Positions 1 to 9,900 of a stretch of DNA of 64,000 bases are shown piece by piece. A program made the translations under genes and the position numbers. The stretch is from Fistularia commersonii (Eukaryota; Chordata; Actinopteri; Syngnathiformes; Fistulariidae). The notes below the pieces were generated by a model. The model searched no databases. It was not told the DNA's origin and worked only from the letters and a program-made list of their open reading frames with translations. The first letter of the stretch is position 1. Each line of letters starts with the position of its first letter. The stretch is from the NCBI GenBank assembly GCA_037954325.1, contig JBBMNZ010000009.1, forward strand, positions 12,556,501 to 12,620,500, in the 5' to 3' direction.

Positions 1-454
1 TCATTTTTTGTTTGTGAGTAGATGTTTTTCCATTTTTGCTTTGCCAATTATATCGCTGCCTTCTGTTACTAAATGGGTGTCGTGACACTATTGTGAATCA
101 CCGTTATGGCTAAAAGAGCAGCTTTGGCTTTTTAGAATGGTCACTTTTTGTTGGAACAGTGATTGCAAGAGGCTACAAACCAACATAGAGTTCGAGGTGT
201 CTTAGATTTATAGTTGTTTTTGTTTTCATTCTCTTCAGTATCAAACACTTTAAGGGATTTTGATGATAAAGTCTCAATTTTATTCTCAGGCTTCCTTTCA
301 TAGTTCAGAAACTTGAAGTAGGTTGTGTCAAACTCAATCATCTCTTTTTGTGTGTGAATTTCTCAGGTAACTATTTGATTTTTAGATCCCCTAATGATGA
401 TTTCTAAAGGTGACTGTCTATCTTTCTAAGAGTTTGCAGTTTCTCTAAAATTAT

Positions 455-760
455 CCACCCATAACCTTATGAGGATGCTGGATCCTATCCCAGCTGTCAT
501 TGGGTGAATCGGTTGCCAGTTGATCACATATATTCTACATATAGACAACATTCATGCTCTCATTCACACATTTGGGCAATTACCCAATTTTTGCCGTGAC
601 AAATTTTTTGATCGAGGGAAAAAATCGGAGAACATCAGACTCCACACAGAAAGGCCCCATAACAGGCATGAGTTTGATTTCCACTAAGTGGGAGCCAGGG
701 TTTTTGCTGTGAGGTAGGAGCCCTAACCACTGCACCACCATGCCGCCCCATGTAAGATTA
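455..760 (-). repeat. degenerate LINE/SINE-type fish repeat
   Basis: The reverse strand begins with a GGCATGGTGGTGCAGTGG-type motif, followed by the 'cagaaaggcc' and 'ggatcctatcccagctg' style segments common in teleost L2-related 3' regions and SINEs. It lies upstream of the EGF exon, presumably in its preceding intron. Family assignment is from memory of the motif and is approximate. Confidence 0.45.
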
Positions 761-884
761 GATGTTCTATACAGACGATCAGTGAGCTGTACGTTTAAAT
801 TCAGCTTTACATAATGTGCATACCTTATTTTTAACGTTTCCATGTTGTTTCTCTCTATCTTCTCTTTCTAAATCATTTAATCAG

Positions 885-1193
885 TACATCTCTGCAGTCT
901 TCCGTCTCCAAGATGTCCACATCTTACCCTCCTCCCCAGCCAAGAGGCATCGACTATAGCCTCCCGACCTGTGGGGATAATCTTTGCAACGGTCGGGGAA
1001 CCTGTGTGGCTTTTCCTGGTTCCAATGACATGAAGTGTGAGTGTGAACTGGGCTACATGGGAGATTCCTGTGAGGACACAGTAAACGGGTCACTGAGTCT
1101 ACCCTTGACCCTGAGCGTGATTGGTGTCATCTGTGGGCTGCTGATCCTGGCTTTCATCGTTGCCAAGATTCGACAGCGACAAAAGCAGCGCAG
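885..1193 (+). CDS. EGF-like single-pass membrane protein, 3' coding exon (partial gene)
   Basis: This exon encodes a short Ser-rich stretch and one EGF-like domain with six cysteines in the order CxxxxC, CxxxxxxC, CxC and a final C after a GYMG turn. A hydrophobic helix of about 24 residues (LPLTLSVIGVICGLLILAFI and onward) follows, then a basic stop-transfer run, KIRQRQKQRR. The layout is that of the C-terminal end of a type I membrane protein, with the EGF domain just outside the membrane. The 5' boundary is an acceptor after a pyrimidine-rich tract, either AG at 883-884 or AG at 896-897. The donor CAG|GTACGG is at 1193/1194. Upstream exons lie outside the window. I do not recognise the specific gene. 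Read-through into the intron would add only five residues before a stop at 1210-1212. Confidence 0.68.
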
Positions 1194-1265
1194 GTACGGA
1201 AGGAGGAAATAACGCAGAGAAATTTGAATTTTAACAGATTTTTTTTTTTTTTTGCTCTTCTACAG

Positions 1266-1353
1266 AACGGTTTACCACCTCGGGAACCTGCTTGGTCACT
1301 CTGAGGCTGAATTTGGACTTCTACAATTATTTGAATGCAAGACAGCTCACTAA
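1266..1353 (+). CDS. candidate last coding exon of the EGF/TM gene (option A)
   Basis: The acceptor is a poly-T tract followed by gctcttctacag|A. Joined to the donor at 1193 it leaves a 72-nt intron, a normal size for fish, and adds 28 codons (RTVYHLGNLLGHSEAEF and onward) before TAA at 1351. The splice phase works. It competes with the exon at 3285-3345, which also joins in frame, so one of them may be unused or they may be alternative ends. Confidence 0.4.
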
Positions 1354-3284
1354 AAACTCACAGAAGCTTAGACAAAAAATTGTTGTGATATTCCCAGAAG
1401 AGAATTCAAAGCAGTTTGCTCAAATTAGAAGCTCTTTTGTGCATTCAAAACTAAGGAGTTATTAGTTATTTGGCTTTCAACATGCAAACAAAGTCCTTCT
1501 CCCCATCTTAGTGCAATTTCCCATCAAAGCACAATCTAGAGACTTTTTGTTCGTGTAATGCTCATTGAACAACTCTAGCTCTGTCAAAGCCTTTTTTCTC
1601 AGCTTATTTTCCATTTTCAATTCAATCAAAATGCTTCCTTCAGCTTCTTGGCAAAGACAATGAGCCAAGAACATGTGGAGCCTATGCTTGCATCCTTACC
1701 CTGATTCCTTGTCTATTTAGAAAAGAGCTGTTCAGTATGTTGTAATGCCAAATCTCATGGAATTAACCTCTGACCAATTTGTATAATGGTCATGTCCCTT
1801 TATATACGTACAAGAGGGAATATACTCCTAAGACACGTGATCGCTATGCTCTGTGGAACTATGATAGCAAATCCTTTTAATAGCCAGGGTACCCAACAGC
1901 TTCAATGGCACAAACCCTAAATATATAATACAGCATGTCTGGATCAACTGTCTACCTACAATAGATCTAATAATTTTGTCCAAGATTGGTGAGAAAATTG
2001 GAAAAAATCCTTTAAAGGTTTATATTTTTCTTACTTTGATCTCAAAGAAATCATCATAGTCCCAACTTTTTTTTTTAGCCATGGGATTTTTAGATGGACA
2101 GAATAGCTTGACTGGGAAAGCTGTCAGCTCACTGACAGCTTTCCACTTGCAAAAGTCATGGGCAGTGTGCACAATTAATGCACACCAATAAAGCTTGTTG
2201 CTGCATTTTTTTTTTTTTCCACACAAACTGCAGTTTGGTTGGAAAAGTGACTGTAGCAGCTGGTAAGATCTCTGGAGGCTCTCGATCAATCATTGTCAAA
2301 GCTTATCATTGCAACTGGACTTAGTTTTCGTCCTTGAAGATGTTCTACCTCATCTGAGAGGCTTCTTCACATCTTTAATCGTACCGGGGGTTTCAGGTAT
2401 AACAGCTGGGTTGGTTGTTGGTCTGACATGAAAGTGGTCTTTATTTTGATGAGTATTTTTTGTGCTGCAATTAGGTTGAATGGGGTTATGTAAATGTGTG
2501 TTTGGGGGGAACAAGCGTAAGATATCAGGGCCTCAGTCTGAATAGGTCATTGTTGGCTAGTTTTGTGTAGATTTTGTGAAATGTTTTTATTTTGCCAAAA
2601 AAATAGCTAATTAAATGTTTTAGTACATTGTGAAGCAAACACTCTTTTGTGGTGGTAGGGTAATTTTCCTTAAAAAGAAAAAGTACTAATATTATTTTCT
2701 AGCAACCCTTTCAGTCATGGGGCCTTAGAAGATTTATCATTTTAATCTCCCCTTCACAAATTCATAGGTACTTTTGTTTCTACAGGTCAAAGATAGCTTG
2801 AGGTCGAGATTAAAACACAAGACTGTTAATGTTAAAATGTTCCCTATTTCCGCATTTGGTTTCGAGTGTGTAGCTCTTTAATCTGTCCTGAACAACCAGA
2901 TTGGATACATTTTAATTAACCACATTTGTGACAGAGGAAAAGGAGTGTCATGATCACTGTGGCCGTCTTGAAGCGAGAGGGGGGAAAAAAAATGCAACAG
3001 TAACTTTGAAAGTTATCATTTTGCCACAGCTGTACAGGTAACCCGAAATACAAGCTTTGTTTTCATTTTAAAGTGTTGATTCACATTATTTACGGGAGTT
3101 TACGTGGCTCTGCAAATTACAGCAGCTCAGAATCAGCAGGTGGTCTCAGTTGAAGCTTGACAAAGAATATGATCAACATCGATTGTCTCCATCCTTCAAG
3201 TTGCTAACATTTGACATGTTCAGAGGATGGTGGTCACATGATCAATACATCAGACAACTCACTCTGTTTTTGTGTCTTTTCTAG

Positions 3285-3345
3285 GAGAGCTCTGGAAGCC
3301 AACATGGATTCGGCAACACAGTTTAACATGTACAAGTCGCCTTAA
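3285..3345 (+). CDS. candidate last coding exon of the EGF/TM gene (option B)
   Basis: A strong pyrimidine tract and cttttctag precede base 3285. Joined to the donor at 1193 the frame reads RRALEANMDSATQFNMYKSP and stops at TAA 3343-3345. The intron would be 2.1 kb. The short hydrophilic tail ending in a Tyr-Lys-Ser-Pro motif is plausible for a receptor-like protein. Without transcripts I cannot choose between this and 1266-1353. Confidence 0.4.
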
Positions 3346-4875
3346 CACTGGAGTTAGCATTGTTGTTGGGTTGCTAACTGCTGAACTGTCAACTTGTATT
3401 TGTGAGAAAACCATATGAAAACTTTTATACACACTTGTTCTCATTCCAAGTCCAGTCTGACATTATGGCAAAAACATTTCTGAGCTTTCAGTCACCTCTC
3501 TGCTTCAGTTTACACATTACTTTTTGATATCTTGCACCGGTGCTTAATTAAGGGATTAAGTCTTCATGCATCCCATAACTCTTGCACCATGAACTACAAC
3601 GTACTTTGAAGGATCTGCCCTCTCTGCCCAAAAGGGCCCAGACTGAAGTGCAAACTGATCTGTCCTTGTCGGGCCAATAGACGACCACAAAAGCACTCAG
3701 TGGGAGTCTTAATCCCTGCATGTGCATTTATCTTGGTTCATCTGCTAAAACAGAACTACTTTCCTCAAACTTTACTTGGGGGTGGACCGCTGTTATTTAC
3801 CCCAATTTTTTTTTAAGATGAAAGTATGCGTTTGCATGTGACTGTCATTTGTAAATAATCGTTTTACACTTAGAGCTCGAAATCAATGCTAATTTTATTT
3901 TCTTGCAGGTATTGCTGTGTTAGATACTGTTTTAGTGCTTTCTACAGTCAAAAACTCTTGGTTCTGAAACCTGTTACACCTTTCTGTATTTCACCATTAT
4001 GAAGTGCTGTTCTTCAGTGTCTGAGCTGCAGAAGTAGAACTACTGTAACATAACTATATATTGTTAATTTAAATAACTATTTTCGTTTTTGACAGTGAGA
4101 AATTACCCACGTGCCTCCATTTCAGTAAGGTGCCTTTCCTTTTCTCAAAAGTGAAGACATGTTGGGGCTTAAAAGGAAGAGGGGGTTCCTACAAGAGAAA
4201 TTAGGGGTTTTATACTGAATTTGCATTAATGTAAAGCAACTATGAATGTCACTTGAACACTGAACTTTTTTTTTTTTTTTTTTTACTTATTGCGATCTCA
4301 TATCAAACTTTTTTCAGAAGTCTTCATGAATTTGGTAAGATTTCAATATAGGACAGCGCCACACACTGCATACAGATTCAGAAATTCAGCTACATGTGCA
4401 GTATTCAAAACCGTGAGCGCATGTCCAGGCAGTTCATGTGCACAGATTTCCAATCATACTTCTTTACGGAATTTAAACTTCGTCTGGGGGAAAAAAAACT
4501 TCTCATTCTATTCATGACATTGAAGAGACGAGCAGATCAATAACTTCCCCAACACAGTTAGTACTCCATTGTTTTTCAATCAATTCTTAACATCTCACTA
4601 TTAGTTAAAATGTCCAAAAAAACTTACATTGTTCTGTATTTACTTGCTACCAGTTGTATTTAAATAACCTTTTGCCTACAGTTATCTTGTTCAAGTTTCA
4701 GTGTGTGTTTCCTCCCATTAGCAGTGTTTGCTTTTTTTTTAACCTCTTATGTATTTAACTAGAGCAGCTGTATTTATTTCACCCATGAGTGTACTGCCTC
4801 CATTATTTGAATGTTATACATGTATGCTGCTTATGTATTTTTGACAGCTTTCAATAAAAACATATAATTCTCTTT
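3346..4875 (+). other. probable 3' UTR of the EGF/TM gene
   Basis: No ORF of note. The stretch is AT-rich, with a poly-T run at about 4267-4284, and ends at a canonical AATAAA (4853-4858). If option A is the last exon, the UTR would begin at 1354. Confidence 0.45.
4853..4858 (+). terminator. polyadenylation signal AATAAA
   Basis: AATAAA in 'ctttcaataaaaacat', the best candidate 3' end for the upstream plus-strand gene. No other gene lies between it and the stop codons. Confidence 0.5.
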
Positions 4876-5039
4876 GGAAATACCATGATCCATTTTAACT
4901 GGTACACTATGTTAATGATTTCTTACTATGTTAACCTGCTATCCCATTTTCATGGGACAGCTTTCAGCAAAGAGGCTTTACATAATAATAATAATAATGG
5001 TAATAGTAAAAAGGGGGATAAGTGGAGGGCTCCATGTGC

Positions 5040-5840
5040 TGTCAACTCACCATGGCGGAGGGGTTTGCAAGTCCCAGTGTTCCTGGGAGCTGTGTTTTCT
5101 TGGGCTTTATGCCCCTGGAAGGGTCAACCGAGGCAAACAGGCCTCAGGTGAAGGACCAGACAAAGTGACTCAGAAGTCCCTCATGAGGAAGACAATCACC
5201 GGACCCAGTTTTCTCTTGCCTGGACGCGGGTCACTTGGACCCCCTCCTCCGGAGCCAGGCCCCCCGGGGGTCGGGCTCGGAGGCCGGGCCTTCACCCGTG
5301 GGGCTCGGCCGGGCACAGCCAGAAGGACCGACACGGTTCCCGCTTCCCCTGGGCTCGCCACCCACAAGAAGAGCCAATGGGTTCGGGTGCAGTGCGAGCC
5401 AAGCCGTAGGTGGAGCGGGGGATCTTGGCCATCCGGTCCTCTGCTGCATGACTCTTGGAACATGGAATGTCACCTCTCTGGCGAGGAACTTGTGCACAAG
5501 GCTGAGATTCCAACTAGATAGAGTCACTCACCTCAACGCACAGCGTGGGGTCTGGAACCAGACTTCTCAAGAGGGGCTGGACTCTCTAGTCTGCAGTTTG
5601 GCAAATTGATTGCCCCCAGTCTCGGCGCCTGCGTGTTGACGGATTCCGTACTGATCTGTCGTGGTGAAGAAGAAGCCAAGGTGAAGCTCTACAATTTACC
5701 GGTCAATCTATGTTCCCACCCTCACCTATGGTCACGAGCCGTGGGTAGTGACCGAAAGAACGAGATCACGGATACAAGCGGCCGAAAATGAGTTTCCTCC
5801 GCAGGGTGGCCGGACTCCCCGTTAGAGATAGGGTGAGAAA
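5040..5840 (+). mobile_element. internally deleted APE-type non-LTR retrotransposon (LINE)
   Basis: The GC-rich leader (about 5100-5440) is followed by LGTWNVTSLA at about 5449-5478, the usual first strand of the AP-endonuclease domain of fish LINEs. Within about 200 bp the sequence jumps to the C-terminal end of the reverse transcriptase region, with residues resembling VKLYNLPV, then TERTRS-like residues and FLRRVAG (about 5680-5830). Most of the endonuclease and all catalytic RT motifs are missing, so it is a dead, internally deleted copy. The clade (RTE/Rex-like) is uncertain. Confidence 0.6.
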
Positions 5841-5849
5841 TGTTTACAA

Positions 5850-5995
5850 AAACACTTTATAGTTTCACTGAGACACTTTATAGTTTATTTTTATTTCTAA
5901 TTCTGCCTTTTTCTTTTTATTATTTATTACTGTTATATTTTCTGTAACTCTGGCACAACAATTTCCTTCGGGATTAATAAAGTTGTTATCTTAAA
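5850..5995 (+). repeat. L2-type LINE 3' tail
   Basis: 'aatttccttcgggattaataaagtt' style sequence near 5968-5992 is the characteristic 3' end of teleost L2/Maui-like LINEs. The preceding AT-rich 100 bp fits the element's 3' UTR. No coding part is attached. Confidence 0.5.
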
Positions 5996-5999
5996 TTTG

Positions 6000-7100
6000 G
6001 TCATCTTGGACGAGCTCAGAGAAGAGACGCTGCTCCTCTACATAAAGATCAGTCAGATGAGGTGGATTGGGCTTCTGGTCAGAATGCCTCCTGGAATAAG
6101 AGACAAAAATCAAAACTTCAAATATTAAGGAAAAAAAAATGTTTTTAAAAAAACTAAAATACTTACTATGCAGGTCCGGCTTTCTTTTTTTAGGCGGAAT
6201 TATTTTCGAGTCTACCTATTTCATGAGAACGAGAATACAATCTTCAAAGGTATTTCAAACTTTTCGCAAGCCGATGACATGCATCAGAAAAACATGACCT
6301 ACTTTTCATATTTAACTCTTCTGGAATCCGATTACACGATAGTATCAGTTTTGGTATTTACAACACTTGTGCCACCAGGAAGTGAAGCTGTTGCAGAACA
6401 AGTGGTTGATTTCATGGTTTCATTGAGTGCAAAGACATATTTCCTAAGAAATTCATTACAGCAAATAGTGAATCCCTACAGACACTGCAAAAACAGCAGG
6501 TCCGCTTTAACTCCAGATGATAAATGCATTTATGTTTGTTTTTTTTTCCAAATGAGCACTGATAAAATCTAAAGTTTCACAAACTGGAAAGTAATTTAAA
6601 AATAATCTTGATATGCACGTAGACCTTTTGCCACAAGATCTTGTTTCTTTAATCTCCCTGGAGAAGGTGTGGTGAAAACTCCATATATATAACCCCCGTA
6701 AATATATATTACAAGAACGAACGAGGATTATATGGGAGGAACGTCTTGCATAGGAAATGAGTTCAGGTACAAGGTCCAATATAATAACATTCTTTATGTG
6801 TCATTTGAATATTCTATGAAATCTAATTCAGTCACAGGAATAAGATCGAACGACGAGGAGAAAAGTACAAAAGGTCACGGTTAAAAAGTGTTTTTTCCTG
6901 GAGGAAGAAAAGTTCACAATCCAAACTTTCCAGAGTGAACTGATCTTTTCACTTATATCCTTTTATACACAGCCAAAAGATAATATTTGCAAACTGGTTT
7001 CTCTATTACAACACAATACTATCCCTCTGCCATAAGCCTGCAAAGTAAACATCGCAACAATCTCCCTGGCTCTGTCATAGCTTTACAAGATAAACTTTTA
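6000..7100. other. intergenic, nothing recognised
   Basis: ORFs here (for example 6168-6572) have no family resemblance, repeat-like composition or splice context. I see no gene, RNA or mobile element that I can support. Confidence 0.4.
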
Positions 7101-7322
7101 TTCACTTTTAATGTTTCCCCAAGACGCATTGAAGCGCGCTTACAAGTCGCGCCGTCACATGATATTCTCGCACCGACCTGTTTTCCGTGTTACGCAGCTT
7201 TATCGGTCGCACTTTTGTTCAAAACCGGAAAAAAAAAACAAAAAAAACACAGTTGCTTTCAGCGCTCGCCGCGACGCAGCCGGTCCTGCCGTGAGAATCA
7301 AAAAACAGAAGCGTCCTGCTGC

Positions 7323-7329
7323 TATAAAG
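7323..7329 (+). promoter_or_regulatory. TATA box-like TATAAAG
   Basis: TATAAAG lies in a CpG-rich stretch, 63 nt before the ATG at 7386. The spacing is right for a start site near 7353. It is the main reason to suspect a transcription unit here. Confidence 0.35.
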
Positions 7330-7385
7330 AGGCGATTGTTCACGGCCCCGTTTGAGGCGTGGAGCCGGTTTCGACGAAGGTAGCA

Positions 7386-7643
7386 ATGTCGTCCGACGAG
7401 ATGGGTCGCATTGTCTGTGCGCCTCTGAGGACGAGACTAAACATTCAGGGGTGGCGAGGAAAGAAGAAATACCCGTGTGGAGTGACACCTGTTTGGGTTT
7501 CATCAGCGCTCATAATGGTTTCCATTCTGGGGAGTGTGACTCTTTCTATTTCATCATTAGAAGTAAAAATCAACTTTTCTGTATTCCTAATTTCCGTCAC
7601 TCTCTTGCTCTTGCAGTCGTCTAACACATCCTGGAATTTTTGA
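7386..7643 (+). CDS. candidate small ORF in a CpG-rich segment, unidentified
   Basis: An ATG-initiated ORF of 85 residues begins MSSDEMGRIVCAPLRTR, has a basic patch (RGKKK) and then two hydrophobic stretches in its C-terminal half. Surrounding DNA (about 7130-7860) is far richer in CpG than its flanks and has a TATA box upstream. A good acceptor (tcttgctcttgcag) lies at 7603-7616, so the true product could be spliced rather than this whole ORF. A second open stretch continues to about 7964. I do not recognise the protein. It could be a real small gene, a first exon or a relic. Confidence 0.25.
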   Translation: MSSDEMGRIVCAPLRTRLNIQGWRGKKKYPCGVTPVWVSSALIMVSILGSVTLSISSLEVKINFSVFLISVTLLLLQSSNTSWNF

Positions 7644-7922
7644 CCACTCGATTTAATCCCCTTTCGGGAAACGAACGGCTTCGCCGTCTAGCCGGTTAAG
7701 TTCGAAAGAATCGAAATTGTGAGCCGCGACAACCTGACGTTGTTGAAGGCGAAAGATTTGTCCGATCAGACGAGGAAACGCGCAGAGGCTCCGAACAAAG
7801 ATACGAAGGCGTCTGGAGGAGACGGTGAATGTTTAATGAAAGAACTTCCACAAAGCGGCGAAGACAGAGTTGATCATCTCGTGACAGTTGGCCCAACGTT
7901 GTTATTTTCAATACAGTATTCA

Positions 7923-7935
7923 CACAATAAAAAGA
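7923..7935 (+). terminator. possible polyadenylation signal
   Basis: AATAAA in 'cacaataaaaag', about 600 nt downstream of the TATA-like box. It could end the candidate transcript that starts near 7353. Confidence 0.25.
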
Positions 7936-8399
7936 AACAGAGGCTTTTAAAAATTAAATTATAAAAAGAAAAAACTTTTCCATATAAGATGAGCATTATG
8001 TACAGTTTGGGAAACTTTAACAGGCCCGGACTCCTTTCAGATTCTCAAGGCCCCCGACAAATAATATAAGTTATGTTTGCTTAAACAAACATCTTTATAC
8101 ATTTCACAAAAGCCTGCCTTCATTTATCCCATCACAATTACTAAAATACAATATATTTGTATAATCTGATCGAATTAAATTGGGTATTTACTATATTGGG
8201 AGTCAAATGATCACAGGATGCATACCGTAATACTTACTAGAGGGATGTATTTTCCCAATGACAACTTCACTGTGTCAAATACTTCATTATCCCCAGTTTC
8301 TTTGGTTGCCGTGGTGACATGAAAAGTTTATACATTGCTAGAAAGTACAAAAAAATTATTTGTAAACGCGGGAGGGTGATATTTACTCTTTTTTTTTAA

Positions 8400-8405
8400 T
8401 TTATT
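8400..8405 (-). terminator. possible cldn23 polyadenylation signal
   Basis: TTTATT on the plus strand (AATAAA on minus), about 55 nt past the claudin stop codon. A distal site further left is equally possible. The stretch 7965-8399 shows no other feature. Confidence 0.35.
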
Positions 8406-8458
8406 TTTTTTTTTTTAGCAGCGGTCTGATCCGCTTCGGAGCTTCAATTCGATCGGGG

Positions 8459-9289
8459 TCAAAGGTCGGCGTCGTAGGGCCTGCCGCTGTACGACGTGTT
8501 CACGGATCGGGCGGCGGGACTCTTGGCTCGCGGGAAAGACACGTCGTCGTCCATGGAGTCCTTGGAGTACGGGACGCTGCTGCCGGCGGCGCTGCGCTCC
8601 CGGCTCAGGGTCGGCACGTCCACGCGTCTGGACGGCGGCCTCTGATGGGTGAAGCGCGTCCCCATGGCCTCCTCCACGCGCACCTCGCCGCGGTTCTTTC
8701 CGTTGCAGCATCGGCAGATACCGATGAACATGACGAAGCCGCCGAGCACCTCGAAGATCCCTCCGATGTAGCCCAGCACGATGCAGTAGCCCACGCGCAC
8801 CACCACGACCGGCGTGGTCGTGGCGATATCCGTCAGGATGTGGGTGTACCAGGCGATCGGGATGATGGTCAGAACCCCGGAGCAGAAAATGAGCAACCCG
8901 CCCAGCCCGGCGACCACCCAGTTGGGTCGGTCCCTCCAGCAACGCACCCCCGGGATGGCCACCCCCAACCCGATCAGCGTGATCACCAGCGAGGCCACCA
9001 TCAGCCCTCGGGCCACCTCGATCAACTCGTTCCCGAAGTAAACGCTGTCCTCCCGGCTGCACTCGGACCGCGGGTTGATGTTGGACGACCTGCAGATGTC
9101 CCAGATGCCCTGCTCGATGAACTCGTCCTGCGGGAGGTCGGGCACGTCGTGCAGGGTCCTCCAGTTGGGCGCCACCGTGGCGGTCAGGTTGAGGATCCAG
9201 CCGCAGGGCGCCATCACCAGCCCGAAGATGAAAATACCCGGAGTCCGCAGCGAAGTGCGGATCCACTCCTGCGCCGATCGGCCCGGCAT
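8459..9289 (-). CDS. cldn23: claudin-23-like tight-junction membrane protein
   Basis: The 276-residue protein has four membrane segments, at about 18-38, 95-115, 125-145 and 167-191. The first extracellular loop carries the claudin signature: W43, then GIW (61-63), C66 and C77, with an Arg (94) just before helix 2. A juxtamembrane CRCC (192-195) is a likely palmitoylation site. The long cytoplasmic tail ends in DADL, like the DSDL end of mammalian claudin-23. The APCG motif in helix 1, 'NLT', 'GVRCW' and 'WY.H' also fit claudin-23. The CDS is intronless, as in mammals. I chose the ATG at 9289 because the frame upstream is low-complexity and the N-terminus then has normal claudin proportions. 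It is divergent from tnks. Family knowledge: claudins seal or form pores between epithelial cells. Confidence 0.92.
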   Translation of the reverse strand: MPGRSAQEWIRTSLRTPGIFIFGLVMAPCGWILNLTATVAPNWRTLHDVPDLPQDEFIEQGIWDICRSSNINPRSECSREDSVYFGNELIEVARGLMVASLVITLIGLGVAIPGVRCWRDRPNWVVAGLGGLLIFCSGVLTIIPIAWYTHILTDIATTTPVVVVRVGYCIVLGYIGGIFEVLGGFVMFIGICRCCNGKNRGEVRVEEAMGTRFTHQRPPSRRVDVPTLSRERSAAGSSVPYSKDSMDDDVSFPRAKSPAARSVNTSYSGRPYDADL

Positions 9290-9784
9290 GACTTGGCCCC
9301 GCCTCCCGCCGGTTGCCGGTGCTGTTTTGCGGGGTACGGTAGTCGGTGCGGTTGTCGGCTCTGATCGCCGATGTGTGGGTGCGGGAGACGGGATCCGCAG
9401 AGTTTTGATACTTCCAGCGGATCCACGGAGAAACCCCGCCGGTGGGGGCGGAGCTTCGGCCTCACCTTTCCGAGCCGCCGCCCGACGTTTCACCGTGCGT
9501 TTTTTTTGGCGATGCCTTAAAACCAAAAGTCCTTTGCGTTTTAAATTGGTTTCTATGTCAAAGCATTTAAAATAAAAAAAAACTTTCCACAAAATAATCA
9601 CAATATGTGACGCGATAACCAAATGTAAATGCATAGTGTTTTGATATCCAGTTTAAATACTACCTCAATCTTGTTTGCGCAAATAATTCATTGCGCAAAA
9701 ATATGGATCAAATGGTGTGATTAAATCTTTTGTCCCTCACTTTAAGTAGCGAAAGTTAAACTTAAACACCCCCTTTTTGTTCCT

Positions 9785-9900
9785 ATTATTTATTTTTATT
9801 TCTACCGTGTACAGAATTTGTCTATTTTATATGTAGAGGAGTTCCTACAAAATGTCCTTATGCTTATATAGTGACAATAAAAAACTTTTGGGTCTTGAAT
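9785..9900 (+). repeat. LINE 3' tail remnant
   Basis: AT-rich sequence ending 'gtgacaataaaaaacttttgggtcttgaatctt' resembles the 'gacaataaag...cttgaatctt' end of Rex1/L2-type fish LINEs. Only the tail is visible. Confidence 0.4.

Noticed and set aside
8645..9364. 239-residue plus-strand ORF over cldn23
   Set aside because: Antisense shadow of the GC-rich claudin CDS. Its composition (His, Asp, Pro) is what the opposite strand of this gene would give.
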